DNA of 64,000 bases from a bacterium (GTDB lineage: Bacteria > Hinthialibacterota > Hinthialibacteria > H5-UNCL2). The notes under the pieces are model-generated. The model ran no database searches, was not told the origin of the DNA, and saw only the letters and a program-made list of their open reading frames with translations. Of this stretch, positions 11,124 through 19,559 are shown piece after piece. The DNA is taken from NCBI GenBank assembly GCA_015075175.1, contig JABTUV010000001.1, forward strand, positions 186,001 to 250,000. The letters run 5' to 3'. Position numbers and translations under genes: made by a program. How positions within the stretch are numbered: position 1 is the stretch's first letter; each line of letters starts with the position of its first letter.

Positions 11124-12562
11124 ATACATTGCCGATGCGATGGATGGTGCTGGTATTGTGCGTGTGCGGGGCGTGGGCCGGCTTCGGGCGGGACAAGACG
11201 GCCGCGCGCCTGGAAAAGGTCTACCATGCGCTGCGGGAGAGCGTGGTGGAGCTCAAGTACGTGCAGGAGTTCTCCTACGGTTCGCAGACGCACAAGATGG
11301 AGGGGAGCGCCTGCGGGCTGGTAGTGGGCAAGGATGGGCTGGTGATGTTCTCGGGCAGCATCGTCTCGCCGCCCGACTTCGGCCGACGCGGCGGCTGGGA
11401 ACGCGAGAAGCCCAAGGACTACAAGATCGTCCTCTCCGACGACACCGAGCTCTTCGCCGACTACGTGGGCATGGACGAGGACAGCAACATGGCCTTCGTG
11501 CGGGTGCGCTACGCGACCGACGCGCGGCAGCTGATCCCGGTCGCCTTCTCGAAGAAGAAGTCGCTGACGCTGGGCGACGAAGTGGTGGTGGTGGGGCTGT
11601 TGCCCAAGCGCTACACGCCCAACCGCAAGTTCCAGACGGCGCGCATCAACGCGGAGATCGCCAAGCCGACGCATCTCTACGGCACGACGGTGTCGCTGAT
11701 CGAGGATCTGGGCGCGCCGGTCGCCACGCTGGAGGGGGACGTGGTGGGTGTGGTGGGAATGGAGTCGGACCTGGACCTGGACGAGAGCAGCCTCATGTCG
11801 GCCCTTTCGGGCTCGCGTTCCTCGGGGCTGTCCAGCATGTTGGGGGGATTCGTGATTCCGGCGCACGCCTATGCACCGCTCCTCCTTGCTCCGCCGCGGG
11901 ACGAGGAGACGCGGCAGGGCTGGCTGGGCGTGACCTTGCAGGCGCTGGACAAGGACACCGCCGACTATCTGGAGGTCCCCGGACGCGCGGGCATCTACAT
12001 CACGCGCGTGATGAAGGACTCGCCCGCCGCACGCGCCGGCATCGCCGCCGAGGACGTGCTCATCCAGCTGGACGGCCAGCCGCTGGAGGTCAAGAAGCCG
12101 GAGGATCTGGTGGTCTTCCAACGCGCCATGCGCCGCAAGAGTCCGGGTGAGAAGGTGACCTTCACCGTCTACCGCGACAAGGCCACGTTGCAGACGACGG
12201 TCGTTTTGGGCGACGCGCCCAAGAAAGCGCAGGACGCCGAGAAGTTCAAGAGCGGCCCCTTGGGTTTGACGGTGCGGGAACTGGTCCTGACCGACGTGCT
12301 CGACATGAACCTGTCCGACGAGCAAAAGGGCGTGGTGGTACAGATCGTGGAGAGCGGCGGCGCCGCCGAACTGGCCGAGATGGAGCCGATGGACGTGGTC
12401 CAGCAGTTGGACGGCAAGCCGGTCGAGTCCATCGCGCACTACAAAGAGGTCTACAACGCGCTGGCCAAGGACAAGAAAGAAGAAGTGCTGCTGCTGGTGC
12501 TGCGCGACGGCAACGAGACCAAGTTCATTCGCATCAAGCCGGACTGGAGCGAGAAGGACTGA
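11120..12562 (+). CDS. HtrA-like pseudo-protease with two PDZ domains
   Basis: 480 residues. GTG start at 11120 after AGGGGAGGAG, overlapping the upstream stop (GTGA). The signal peptide is WMVLVLCVCGAWA. The protease fold is recognisable: strand pattern, KDGLVMFSGS where His should be, and EDSNMAFVRV where the Asp strand should be. The catalytic serine loop GNSGGP is replaced by LGAPVATLEG, and no serine or histidine sits at the active positions, so proteolysis is not expected. Two PDZ domains follow: one from about residue 270 (GWLGVTLQAL, PAARAGIAAEDVL), one from about 375 (GLTVRELVLTDVL, AAELAEMEPMDVV). A peptide-binding or regulatory partner of the upstream protease is the likeliest role; that is inference. 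Confidence 0.8.
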   Translation: MNTLPMRWMVLVLCVCGAWAGFGRDKTAARLEKVYHALRESVVELKYVQEFSYGSQTHKMEGSACGLVVGKDGLVMFSGSIVSPPDFGRRGGWEREKPKDYKIVLSDDTELFADYVGMDEDSNMAFVRVRYATDARQLIPVAFSKKKSLTLGDEVVVVGLLPKRYTPNRKFQTARINAEIAKPTHLYGTTVSLIEDLGAPVATLEGDVVGVVGMESDLDLDESSLMSALSGSRSSGLSSMLGGFVIPAHAYAPLLLAPPRDEETRQGWLGVTLQALDKDTADYLEVPGRAGIYITRVMKDSPAARAGIAAEDVLIQLDGQPLEVKKPEDLVVFQRAMRRKSPGEKVTFTVYRDKATLQTTVVLGDAPKKAQDAEKFKSGPLGLTVRELVLTDVLDMNLSDEQKGVVVQIVESGGAAELAEMEPMDVVQQLDGKPVESIAHYKEVYNALAKDKKEEVLLLVLRDGNETKFIRIKPDWSEKD

Positions 12563-12587
12563 CCCTTCCCGGCCGGGAGGAGCGGGC

Positions 12588-12640
12588 GTAGCGCCGGCAT
12601 CCTGCCGGCTCGCGTGTGGGCATCCTGCCCACGCGCTTCG
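12588..12640. repeat. Family A repeat end
   Basis: GTAGCGCCGGCATCCTGCC followed by the hairpin GTGGGCATCCTGCCCAC. It matches the ends of the element at 2409-2570 and starts 25 bases after a stop codon. The gap 12563-12963 holds only repeats (families A, H, I, B and C), with no gene seen. Confidence 0.7.
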
Positions 12641-12730
12641 TTTGCGTGCCGGCCGCTTGACGCACAGAGGACAGGAACTCGGGAGGCTTCGAAGGCGGCC
12701 TTTATGCGTGGAGGCCGTCCCCTCGATATC

Positions 12731-12758
12731 CCTCGATACGCCGCTGGGGCTACTCGGG
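12731..12758. repeat. Family H intergenic repeat
   Basis: CCTCGATACGCC...CTACTCGGG with a GC-rich middle. Variants of the same boxed pattern occur at 17499-17532 and 34636-34664. Confidence 0.55.
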
Positions 12759-12799
12759 AAACGGCGCGGCCCGATGTAACAGCTCGCATCATTGGACGC

Positions 12800-12852
12800 A
12801 GCTGGTCGGGCCGCTACTCGAGGACTCGGTTCTACATTCTCTCGTAACTCCA
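12800..12852. repeat. Family I intergenic repeat
   Basis: A stretch around GGGCCGCTACTCGAGGACTC, followed by a degenerate TTCTACATTCTCTCGTAACT. It reappears in inverted orientation at 41294-41342 with most bases kept. Confidence 0.6.
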
Positions 12853-12900
12853 TCAAGACCCATGATTGAGAGTAGCGCGGCGCAGCCGGTTACACGAGCC

Positions 12901-12955
12901 GTAGTTGCGCAGCGTGCTGCGCGGGCGCCATGCGGCGGCAAGCGGCCGCAGTCCA
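12901..12955. repeat. Family B plus family C hairpin repeats
   Basis: B is GTAGTTGCGCAGCGTGCTGC plus GC at 12901-12922, a self-complementary hairpin. C is a GCGGCAAGCGGCCGCAGTCC-type hairpin at about 12933-12955. The two families are repeatedly found side by side in this window (also at 23225-23390 and 34669-34735). Confidence 0.75.
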
Positions 12956-12963
12956 TATTGACC

Positions 12964-15324
12964 TTACGGCAGGCAGGAGGCGCGCAAGGCGGCGGGGCGG
13001 CGGCGGTCCCAGTCGAAGGTCCCCTTGGTCATGCCGCCGGGCGGACCGGAGACCCACACGAGCAGCCAGGCGCCGGGCGCGGCGTCGATTTCCAGCCCTT
13101 TGAAAACCGCGCCGGACTTGCCTGGGAACAGCTGCTTGTCCCGGCTGCGGGAGAAGCTCCACGTCGTGCCGGTCGCGTCGGCGACCACGACCGCGACTTC
13201 ATCGATGCGAATCCACTCCGGTGCGCGGACTTCGACCTCGACGCGCACCGGCGCGGCGGCCTGGCCGCGCCGCGGTTTGCCCCGCTTCGCCTTAACGGCG
13301 ATGAAGGGGCCGTTGCTGAGCACGACTTCGCCCGCGGAAAGGGCTGCGACGACGGCGGGGGGACGGATGTCGGCGGGATCGTCAGGGGGCAGGGGAAGAT
13401 AGACGCGGGGGCTGCCTGAATCCGCGTGGCGCGGGCCCACGGCCCCGCCCGCGCCCAAGAGCGACGTCACCAGCGGCAAGAGCTGACTGGCGGAAAGCGA
13501 CGCGCCGTCGGCAGGCAGGAGCTGCGACAAAAGCACCCCTTCGCGCGGATGGCGCGACAAGAGCGAGACCAGGCGGGCCTCGCGCGTCAACTCGGGCAAA
13601 GAATCGACGACTCGCAACGTCAGCGCGGGCGAGGCGGCAGGCAGCGACGCCAGCGTCGCGTAGGGATCGTGGCTCCACGCCGGCGCGCCGCCGGTCGCCG
13701 CCGCGATGGCTTCCGCGTCAAGCGGAAAGGCGACCAGCCTAAAGCCGAGCGGATGCGACAGCTCGATTCCGGGGCAGAGAGAAATGACTTTCTCCAGCCC
13801 GGCGCGGGCCAGGGCCGATGCGCCTTCCGGCAGTCGCTCGCGTTCCGCCAGGACCACGAACTCCACGCCGTCCGCCGCCAGCCCCAAGAGTCGATCCGGC
13901 GCGGAGACGAGGCTTGTTCCCGAGCGCCGCGTCTGCGCGTACAGGCAGGCCGCAATCCAACCCTCAGTATCCACGACCCGCAACAGCTTGACGCGCTCCG
14001 CCCTTTTCTGGCCTTCTTTCAACTCGAAGCGCCTTTCCGCCAGCTCGTATTCCGGCCCGGCGGAAAAGAGGGCGCGATAGCGGCCGGGCGGCAGGAAGAG
14101 GCGGAAGCGTCCGTCGGGCGAATCCACCGCCTGCCCGTGCACGGAGAGCTCTTCCTGGAGCGAGAGCGGCGGATCGGGCGTGCCGTCGAGGCCGAACACG
14201 CGCGCGCGCGCGGGCAGCGCCCGCCGTCCCGAGACCACGGTGAACTCGATGACGGCCGGCTCGGGTAGAGTGAGATTTTCGCGCCAAACGCGCCCCTCGA
14301 AGAGCTCGGCCTCGGCGGAGACGGACGAACAGCCGGGCCGCTCGGCGTAAAGCCGATAGCTGCCCGAGGGAAGTTGCAGGCTGAAATAGCCCAGCGGGCT
14401 GCTCCGATCAGAGACCTCCCAGCCGGCTCCGAGCAGCCGCACGGGGACGTCCCTCAGATGCTTGCGGTCGGCGTCGATAAGCGTGAACCAGAGGCCGGAG
14501 AGGAAGTCGGCGTGCTCGCGCGCCCAGGTTTGCAGGAGCAGCGCGCTGGAACTCTTGACCACGAGGCGGCGCGACCAGACGAAACCATGCGTGGGCGGGA
14601 CCGGCCAGGGTTCCGAGCGGCCCTCGAAGCGCAGGCGCGCCCAGGGCATCGCGGGGGTGGCCGGCTCGATGTGGACCGTGCCGCTGGTCGAGTAGACGCC
14701 CAAGGCATAGCGGGGCCGCCGCGCCTCGAACATGGCCAGCGGCTGCTCGCCCGTAGCCAGGCAGGTCAGGCCCTCGGAATAGAGACCATCGCAGGGCGTG
14801 AACTCGAACGGCTCGGCGCCGCGGTTGATCAACCAGGTGGTCGCATCCAGCGCGTAGCCGTCGGCCTCCAGCGAGAGCTCATGCTCGATGTCCACGGGCA
14901 GGAGTTCCCCGGTGCGCGGATCGTAGAGGCGGCCCGAGAGGAGCAGCCACGGCGGCCGGCCCGCCGCAACCGGTGGGGCCGTCGCCGACATGAGCAGCGT
15001 CGCGTAGGCTCCCGCTGGTCCTTCCCAGCCGAAGCGATAGGCGATCAGTTGGTCGTGGTCGAAGTGGGTGATGTGAAAGTCGATCAGGTCGCCGCGTTGC
15101 ATGGGAAATCCGGCCGGGATGCGGCGGTCGGTCGAGGCGCCCAGGACGACGGCCGTGACGGTGCGATTGGAGAGGACCCAGTCGCCCAAGTCCGCGTCCG
15201 CTTGCGGTCCGCTGCCGGCCGGCAATTGTCCGGGCGCGGACAGGAGATACACGTCAGGCCAGACGCCACTGCCGGCCAGCGTCCAGGTAAGGCACAACGT
15301 AACAAGCCGAAAAGTACGCAACAC
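12964..15324 (-). CDS. Secreted protein with degenerate PHP-type (CehA/McbA-like) domain
   Basis: About 786 residues from GTG 15324; a TTG start at 15369, overlapping the upstream stop, is an alternative. The signal peptide is around LRTFRLVTLCLTWTLAG. The middle has carboxypeptidase-regulatory-like beta-sandwich stretches (YFSLQLPSGSYRLYAERPG; FRLFLPPGRYRALFSAG). Near residue 448, VDTEGWIAACLYAQTRR and later LAADGVEFVVLAER align with the PHP-hydrolase start of CehA/McbA proteins, which normally read GDxHxHT and AEGVEfvvaTDH. Here the metal-binding histidines and aspartates are missing. The SNGPF box near residue 671 is also typical of that family. I infer a non-catalytic relative. It sits downstream of, and is coupled to, a pseudopilin gene. 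Confidence 0.65.
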   Translation of the reverse strand: MLRTFRLVTLCLTWTLAGSGVWPDVYLLSAPGQLPAGSGPQADADLGDWVLSNRTVTAVVLGASTDRRIPAGFPMQRGDLIDFHITHFDHDQLIAYRFGWEGPAGAYATLLMSATAPPVAAGRPPWLLLSGRLYDPRTGELLPVDIEHELSLEADGYALDATTWLINRGAEPFEFTPCDGLYSEGLTCLATGEQPLAMFEARRPRYALGVYSTSGTVHIEPATPAMPWARLRFEGRSEPWPVPPTHGFVWSRRLVVKSSSALLLQTWAREHADFLSGLWFTLIDADRKHLRDVPVRLLGAGWEVSDRSSPLGYFSLQLPSGSYRLYAERPGCSSVSAEAELFEGRVWRENLTLPEPAVIEFTVVSGRRALPARARVFGLDGTPDPPLSLQEELSVHGQAVDSPDGRFRLFLPPGRYRALFSAGPEYELAERRFELKEGQKRAERVKLLRVVDTEGWIAACLYAQTRRSGTSLVSAPDRLLGLAADGVEFVVLAERERLPEGASALARAGLEKVISLCPGIELSHPLGFRLVAFPLDAEAIAAATGGAPAWSHDPYATLASLPAASPALTLRVVDSLPELTREARLVSLLSRHPREGVLLSQLLPADGASLSASQLLPLVTSLLGAGGAVGPRHADSGSPRVYLPLPPDDPADIRPPAVVAALSAGEVVLSNGPFIAVKAKRGKPRRGQAAAPVRVEVEVRAPEWIRIDEVAVVVADATGTTWSFSRSRDKQLFPGKSGAVFKGLEIDAAPGAWLLVWVSGPPGGMTKGTFDWDRRRPAALRASCLP

Positions 15325-15352
15325 GTGCGGGAGGTCGCGCAACGGCCGGCGG

Positions 15353-15910
15353 CTACTGGATGGAGTCAAAGATGCCGGTCTTGTTGCCCGGGCCGCCGAT
15401 GATCAGATCGCCGCGGCTGCGGATGCCGTTGCTGGGATCATATTCGACCAGGAGGTAGCCGAACTCGATCTTCATGTCCGGTCCACGGCCCGCCAGAATG
15501 AAGCTGAGGTCCTGGCCCAGGATGCGCGCGTGCACCGGCGAGAGCGCGTAGTAGCCGTACTGCGCGGCGACCGGATAGGTCAGGGCGATCGCGCCCTGAC
15601 GCGTCAGAAGCGTCTGGCGCGAGAAGAAGATGTCCTCGGGCACGGTCGGCAGGTAGGTTACCGGAGAAGTCAGGAAGCGCGGATCGATGAAGCGAATGCC
15701 CAGTTCTTTTGCGGGCGGCAGCGACTGGTTGTCCACGTCGTAGGACTGCACCGCTTGGCAGAGCGTGCGCAGGTCCACGCGCGAGCGCGACACCTTGGTG
15801 CGAATCTGGGCGTTCTGGTAATTGGGGATGGCGATCAGCATCAGGATCGCCAGCACGGTGACCACGATGAGGGCTTCGATCAGGCTGTATCCGCTTCGCA
15901 ATCCGCGCAT
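15353..15910 (-). CDS. Type II pseudopilin-like protein
   Basis: About 185 residues from ATG 15910, preceded by GAAGGGA. The prepilin signature is RSG|YSLIEALIVV, with tyrosine instead of phenylalanine at mature position 1 and Glu at +5, followed by a hydrophobic helix (TVLAILMLIAIPNY). The globular domain ends EYDPSNGIRSRGD and GGPGNK, matching the C-terminal motif of the pseudopilins at 8816 and 16811. The gene overlaps or abuts the degenerate PHP protein downstream, suggesting one unit in which a pilin-like subunit and a large secreted protein are made together. Confidence 0.85.
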   Translation of the reverse strand: MRGLRSGYSLIEALIVVTVLAILMLIAIPNYQNAQIRTKVSRSRVDLRTLCQAVQSYDVDNQSLPPAKELGIRFIDPRFLTSPVTYLPTVPEDIFFSRQTLLTRQGAIALTYPVAAQYGYYALSPVHARILGQDLSFILAGRGPDMKIEFGYLLVEYDPSNGIRSRGDLIIGGPGNKTGIFDSIQ

Positions 15911-15952
15911 ACGGCAACGTCCCTTCCCGAAGAAGCTGGCCATGTAGGTCAC

Positions 15953-16115
15953 ACCACGTGAATACTATAGACCTGTCCGCGGGCAGGTTCAAGACCCAAT
16001 AGCGCCGGCGCGAGATAATCCACGGCGCCGAGAAGGCGACGCCGGCGGCCATGCCGGCGGCACGCGTGCGCGGTAAGCGGATGCAGATGCATTTTTTTAC
16101 ACTTGGCGGCTTGGC
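15953..16115. other. Intergenic stretch upstream of the pseudopilin/PHP pair
   Basis: Part of the 15911-16419 gap between divergent genes. It presumably holds the promoter of the minus-strand pair, but no clear -10/-35 pair was seen and no coding region is supported. Confidence 0.3.
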
Positions 16116-16271
16116 TGTCATTTCGACCGAAGGGAGAAATCTTCGGCCTCGCACTCGACCCGCGGTAACGGCGGGGGAGAGATTTCTCCCTTCGGTCGAA
16201 ATGACAGGCGGTTTCGGTCGCAATGACGGGCGGTTTCGGTCGCAATGACGGGCGGTTTCGGTCGAAATGAC
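16116..16271. repeat. Family E inverted-repeat element with direct-repeat tail
   Basis: TGTCATTTCGACCGAAGGGA (from 16116) and its reverse complement ending at 16206 are ~27-bp terminal inverted repeats around a ~36-bp core. The right end is followed by three near-identical ~21-bp direct repeats, GGCGGTTTCGGTCGCAATGA plus C, to about 16271. A second copy without the tail lies at 47631-47720. It looks like a non-autonomous mobile repeat; no transposase was found in the window. Confidence 0.8.
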
Positions 16272-16367
16272 AGCTCAATTCCAGCGGAACCGCGACGACC
16301 GCCTCAAGTAGTTCCGCGCGGGCTGCAACCGTAGCTCGTTACGGCTGCGCCCAAGCAAGCTGGCAGG

Positions 16368-16395
16368 TGGACAGGCGCAAAAAGCCTGCTATAAT
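16368..16395 (+). promoter_or_regulatory. Strong sigma-70 type promoter
   Basis: TGGACA (5/6 to consensus), a 16-base spacer and a perfect TATAAT at 16390-16395. The next start codon, GTG 16420 with AAGGGGAAG before it, is 25 bases downstream, giving a very short leader. Confidence 0.75.
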
Positions 16396-16419
16396 GGAGC
16401 TGACTCCAAGGGGAAGATT

Positions 16420-16710
16420 GTGGCGAAGGGCAGTAGTTTTTACAGAATAGCTCTTTTTATTGCTTTGGCCGCCGCCACGGGGGTCTTGGGCCACGGCGTG
16501 GTCCACCCCGTGCCTGGCGCGCACGAACATTCCTGCGCTCTGTGCGGGCTGGCGTCGCCCAGCGTAAAGCTCGGCGGATCGTCCGCCTGCGAGGTCCTTC
16601 AGTTTGAAATGGCCGCTCGGCTCCCCGTGCCGGATGCGCCGGACATGCCCAACGTCGCTTTCGCCCCGTCGGCCCCGCGACGGGCTCCTCCCGCCTCTCC
16701 GACCGCCTGA
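16420..16710 (+). CDS. Small secreted or membrane-anchored CxxC protein, unknown function
   Basis: 96 residues from GTG 16420 with AAGGGGAAG upstream and a near-consensus promoter 25 bases away, which is good support for a real gene. One hydrophobic N-terminal segment (IALFIALAAATGVLG) serves as signal or anchor. It is followed by a His/Cys-rich patch, HPVPGAHEHSCALCGL, containing a CxxC that could bind metal or form a disulfide, and a Pro/Ala-rich tail. The layout recalls small DUF2946-like proteins, but identity is not established. A pseudopilin gene follows 100 bases later on the same strand. Confidence 0.55.
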   Translation: MAKGSSFYRIALFIALAAATGVLGHGVVHPVPGAHEHSCALCGLASPSVKLGGSSACEVLQFEMAARLPVPDAPDMPNVAFAPSAPRRAPPASPTA

Positions 16711-16810
16711 GTCCCTCATCGACTTTTTGCGCGACAAGGCCGACCGAACCGGACAACGACCGGATCGGAGGCCCATTCACAGGCAGCCGGATACGAACGG
16801 AGGAACGCTC

Positions 16811-17407
16811 ATGCAACGCACGCAACGCGCATTTACGCTGATTGAACTGCTCATCGTAGTAGCCATCATTTCCATTCTGGCGGCCATCGCCGTGCCCAAT
16901 TTCCTGCACGCCCAGCTGCGCGCCCGGATCGCCCGGGCGCAGGCGGACATGCGCACGCTGGCCACGGCGGTGGAAACCTACTGCGTGGACTGTCTGGCCT
17001 ATCCCCGGGTGGGAGACGAATTCGGGGATCCCATCGCACCCTATCCCTCAGGCGGTCCGGAGATCCTGGAGACGCGCCTGTCGATCCACCTGACCACGCC
17101 GGTGCGGTATCTTGCCCAGCGCCTGCCCGAGCCGTTCCCGGCGGAAGGTGACGGCGAGAGCGCCCAATACCATTACTCCACCCGGGACTACGCGGAGGCG
17201 AAGCGAGGTGCGGCTGGCGTGGCTGAATTCCTGGACTTCTGCGGGCAGCTGGGCCAGCGCAGTCCTGAGATTCGGTATCTGTTCCTCAGCCACGGGCCTG
17301 ACCGGGATCACGACGACGCGACGCCCGCGCTGTACGACGCGACCAACGGGCTGGTCTCCAGCGGAGACATCGTCTACTTCGGGCCGGGAGGGGGCCTGGG
17401 GCGATGA
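16811..17407 (+). CDS. Type II pseudopilin-like protein
   Basis: 198 residues. GGAGG at ideal spacing precedes ATG 16811. The leader MQRTQRA|FTLIELLIVV is a prepilin site with Ala at -1 and Glu at +5. The helix and first globular stretch (AIAVPNFLHAQLRARIARAQ) are nearly identical to the pseudopilin at 8816, so the two are recent paralogues. The C-terminus, LYDATNGLVSSGDIVYFGPG, repeats the shared YDxxNGxxSxGD motif. A cysteine pair (CVDC) lies about 55 residues in. No other secretion gene is adjacent, so its system must be encoded elsewhere. Confidence 0.88.
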   Translation: MQRTQRAFTLIELLIVVAIISILAAIAVPNFLHAQLRARIARAQADMRTLATAVETYCVDCLAYPRVGDEFGDPIAPYPSGGPEILETRLSIHLTTPVRYLAQRLPEPFPAEGDGESAQYHYSTRDYAEAKRGAAGVAEFLDFCGQLGQRSPEIRYLFLSHGPDRDHDDATPALYDATNGLVSSGDIVYFGPGGGLGR

Positions 17408-17498
17408 TGGGGGAGTCCGCCCGGGCGGAACCGCGTCCCTTTCAAGAAAGGTCGCAGTGATTCAGCCGTGCTCTCGATACGCTGGAGTACCGGCTGCC

Positions 17499-17532
17499 CC
17501 TCGACGCGTCCGCCGCGGCGGACTACTCGGGG
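17499..17532. repeat. Family H intergenic repeat
   Basis: CCTCGACGCG...GACTACTCGGGG, a variant of the repeat at 12731 and 34636, located between two convergent genes. Confidence 0.5.
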
Positions 17533-17597
17533 AAGGCCTCGAGCAGTCGGTTTTTCTCTTTTCGCCGGTGCGAATTGCAAGCGGCAGGGGGGGCCCT

Positions 17598-19553
17598 TCA
17601 GGGGCGGCGCCCCAGGTGCCGTTGGAGGTCGGAATTGGCCTCTCGCTGGGCCGGCAGGCGATGGCGATGTCCATATCGCTCCGCCTCCAGAACGAGCCTC
17701 CTGGCGGCTCTTTTGGCCCCCAGAGGGCCTCCGTATTCGACGACCACCCCGGAAGCGGATGCCGGTTCGGTTACCAGCGGAAACCGATATTGGGTAGGAG
17801 GCAGGGAGGCCGGCTGGAAGACGATGGAGGGACGCTGGGGGTCGTCTGGTAGGCCGAGCAGGTGGGTGAGGGTAGCCGATAGGCGGGCGGCCTCGGGTAT
17901 GTCTTCGAGGCCCGCCACGGACGCCGAGGCGAGGGTGTCCCAGGCGATGCCACAGGGCGGCGCCAGCGGCTCGCGCCAGCGGGCCGTCAATTCCGGGCTG
18001 GCGGACGAGAGCGTCCACTCGCCCGCCAGGTCGATCCAGCCGACGTCGGACTTCCAAGCGACCGGCTCCCCGTTGACGTGGATAGCCTCGGGGTCGGGCA
18101 GGGCATCGGCGGGCAGCCGTAACTGGAGTCGCACCGCCGGTCCTGCGCCGTGGGTGAGACTCAATGTCCGCTCCTGCCCTTGTCGTTGCACCCGCAGCGA
18201 GATGCGCGCGCCCATGAGCTCGAGGTTGTCCACGGATGCCTCGGGCCATCCCAGCGGCAGGCCGGGCGCCAGCCGCGCGCGGCCCGCCGCATGGTCGGGG
18301 ACGTAGCCGGTCAAGAGGAGGAGCAGGCTGGCAATGAACTCGCCGTTGGACCACGCCAGGTTGCGCGTCGAGACCGGCTGGCCGGTGATGGCCATCTGCT
18401 CGGGCAGATACCAGAGCGCAGCGTCATACGGATAGCCTTGCTTGCGCGCGACGGCGGAGAGATAGAGCAAGGCCGCCGACGGCTCTCCCAGAAGCAGATG
18501 GTATTGCGCCATCCAGGCCGTGCTGATGGGCCAGACGGCCCATTGGCCGGTGGGATAGCCGTAACCCCTGCGATTGCCGGTGAAGCGGGAAATGGCGTAA
18601 TCCGCCTGCTGCAGCTCGCGCTTGATCTGAGCGACCGTCCCCGTCATGGCGGGATCGCCGGGTGTGCACGCGGACACGTGCGGGCGGAACACGCCCAGCC
18701 GCGCCAGGTTGAGCATCCCCGAATCGACGCGGTCGTCGGTCCACTTGCCCGAGAGGGGGCGAAAGCGGCCCAGCATCGGATCGTAGGCGGTCTCCCGGAT
18801 CGCACGGCGCAACTCTACCGCGGCCGAGAGCCAATCGTCCTCGCGCCGCTTGCCGAGCAGCATGGAAATCTCCGCCGCCGCGACCAGGCCGGCGTAAATC
18901 TCGGCGTTGGGCCAGGCGGTCTGGGCGGGGATCTGGTTGATCCACTCCTCCGCCGTGTGGACCATGCCCTCCCGCTCGATCCGCCCGCGATAGTAGTCGG
19001 CGTATCGTTCGACGTAAGGCCAGGCGTCGGTGAGCAACTGCCTGTCGCCGGTGAGATGATAGTGGTGGAGAAACCCGAGGATGCCGATGGCGGGCTGCTG
19101 GCATTCGTTTTCGCCGCCGTAGGAGAAGCCGGCGTCGGCCAGCCAGTAGCGATAGAAGCGCTCGGCCTCGTCGTGCAGGCCGGCCAGGTCCAGGCCCATC
19201 GTCGTGTAGCCGCCGTCGCGAATCCAGGCGTGCTTGTACCAGCCGTCGCTGCCGGCGATGAGCACGCCAGTGTCGAAGCTGTTGCCGCGCACGTTCAGCA
19301 AGGCGCGAGTGTAGAGACGATTCAGGGACGGTTCGGGAGTGCGCACGCGCGCGGTCCGCGCCAGCCACGCGCGATCGGCGCTTTCCGCCTCGCGCAAGTG
19401 GCCGGCGGCGTCCCTCCGGGCGGCTTCATCCATGCGTTGCCGCAGGAGCGCCGGATCGCGTCCGACCGCAATGAAGATGGAGACGGTCTCGCCCGCCCAC
19501 TCCCCCAGAAGGTCGACGTGCTGCGACTCGGGCGACGCCCTTCGGTCTTTCAC
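17598..19553 (-). CDS. GH15-like (six-hairpin) glycoside hydrolase, C-terminal part of a split gene
   Basis: 651 residues from a GTG at 19553. The (alpha/alpha)6-barrel pattern of glucoamylase-like enzymes is visible: KHAWIRDGGYTTMGLDLAG, HTAEEWINQIPAQTAWPNAE (candidate general-acid region), GYPTGQWAVWPISTAWM and NLAWSNGEFIASLLLLL (candidate base region). A beta-sandwich-like C-terminal portion follows. It is in the same reading frame as the upstream gene (19560-20663), separated only by one TAG codon, and the two together give the expected N-terminal beta domain plus catalytic barrel. The last ~45 residues look atypical and may be out of frame. Predicted to hydrolyse alpha-linked glucans or oligosaccharides in the envelope. 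Confidence 0.7.
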   Translation of the reverse strand: MKDRRASPESQHVDLLGEWAGETVSIFIAVGRDPALLRQRMDEAARRDAAGHLREAESADRAWLARTARVRTPEPSLNRLYTRALLNVRGNSFDTGVLIAGSDGWYKHAWIRDGGYTTMGLDLAGLHDEAERFYRYWLADAGFSYGGENECQQPAIGILGFLHHYHLTGDRQLLTDAWPYVERYADYYRGRIEREGMVHTAEEWINQIPAQTAWPNAEIYAGLVAAAEISMLLGKRREDDWLSAAVELRRAIRETAYDPMLGRFRPLSGKWTDDRVDSGMLNLARLGVFRPHVSACTPGDPAMTGTVAQIKRELQQADYAISRFTGNRRGYGYPTGQWAVWPISTAWMAQYHLLLGEPSAALLYLSAVARKQGYPYDAALWYLPEQMAITGQPVSTRNLAWSNGEFIASLLLLLTGYVPDHAAGRARLAPGLPLGWPEASVDNLELMGARISLRVQRQGQERTLSLTHGAGPAVRLQLRLPADALPDPEAIHVNGEPVAWKSDVGWIDLAGEWTLSSASPELTARWREPLAPPCGIAWDTLASASVAGLEDIPEAARLSATLTHLLGLPDDPQRPSIVFQPASLPPTQYRFPLVTEPASASGVVVEYGGPLGAKRAARRLVLEAERYGHRHRLPAQREANSDLQRHLGRRP

Positions 19554-19559
19554 GGTAAT

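Noticed and set aside
15953-16419. Riboswitch or structured RNA in the divergent gap
   Set aside because: The structure seen is explained by the family E inverted repeat; no known riboswitch core was recognised.
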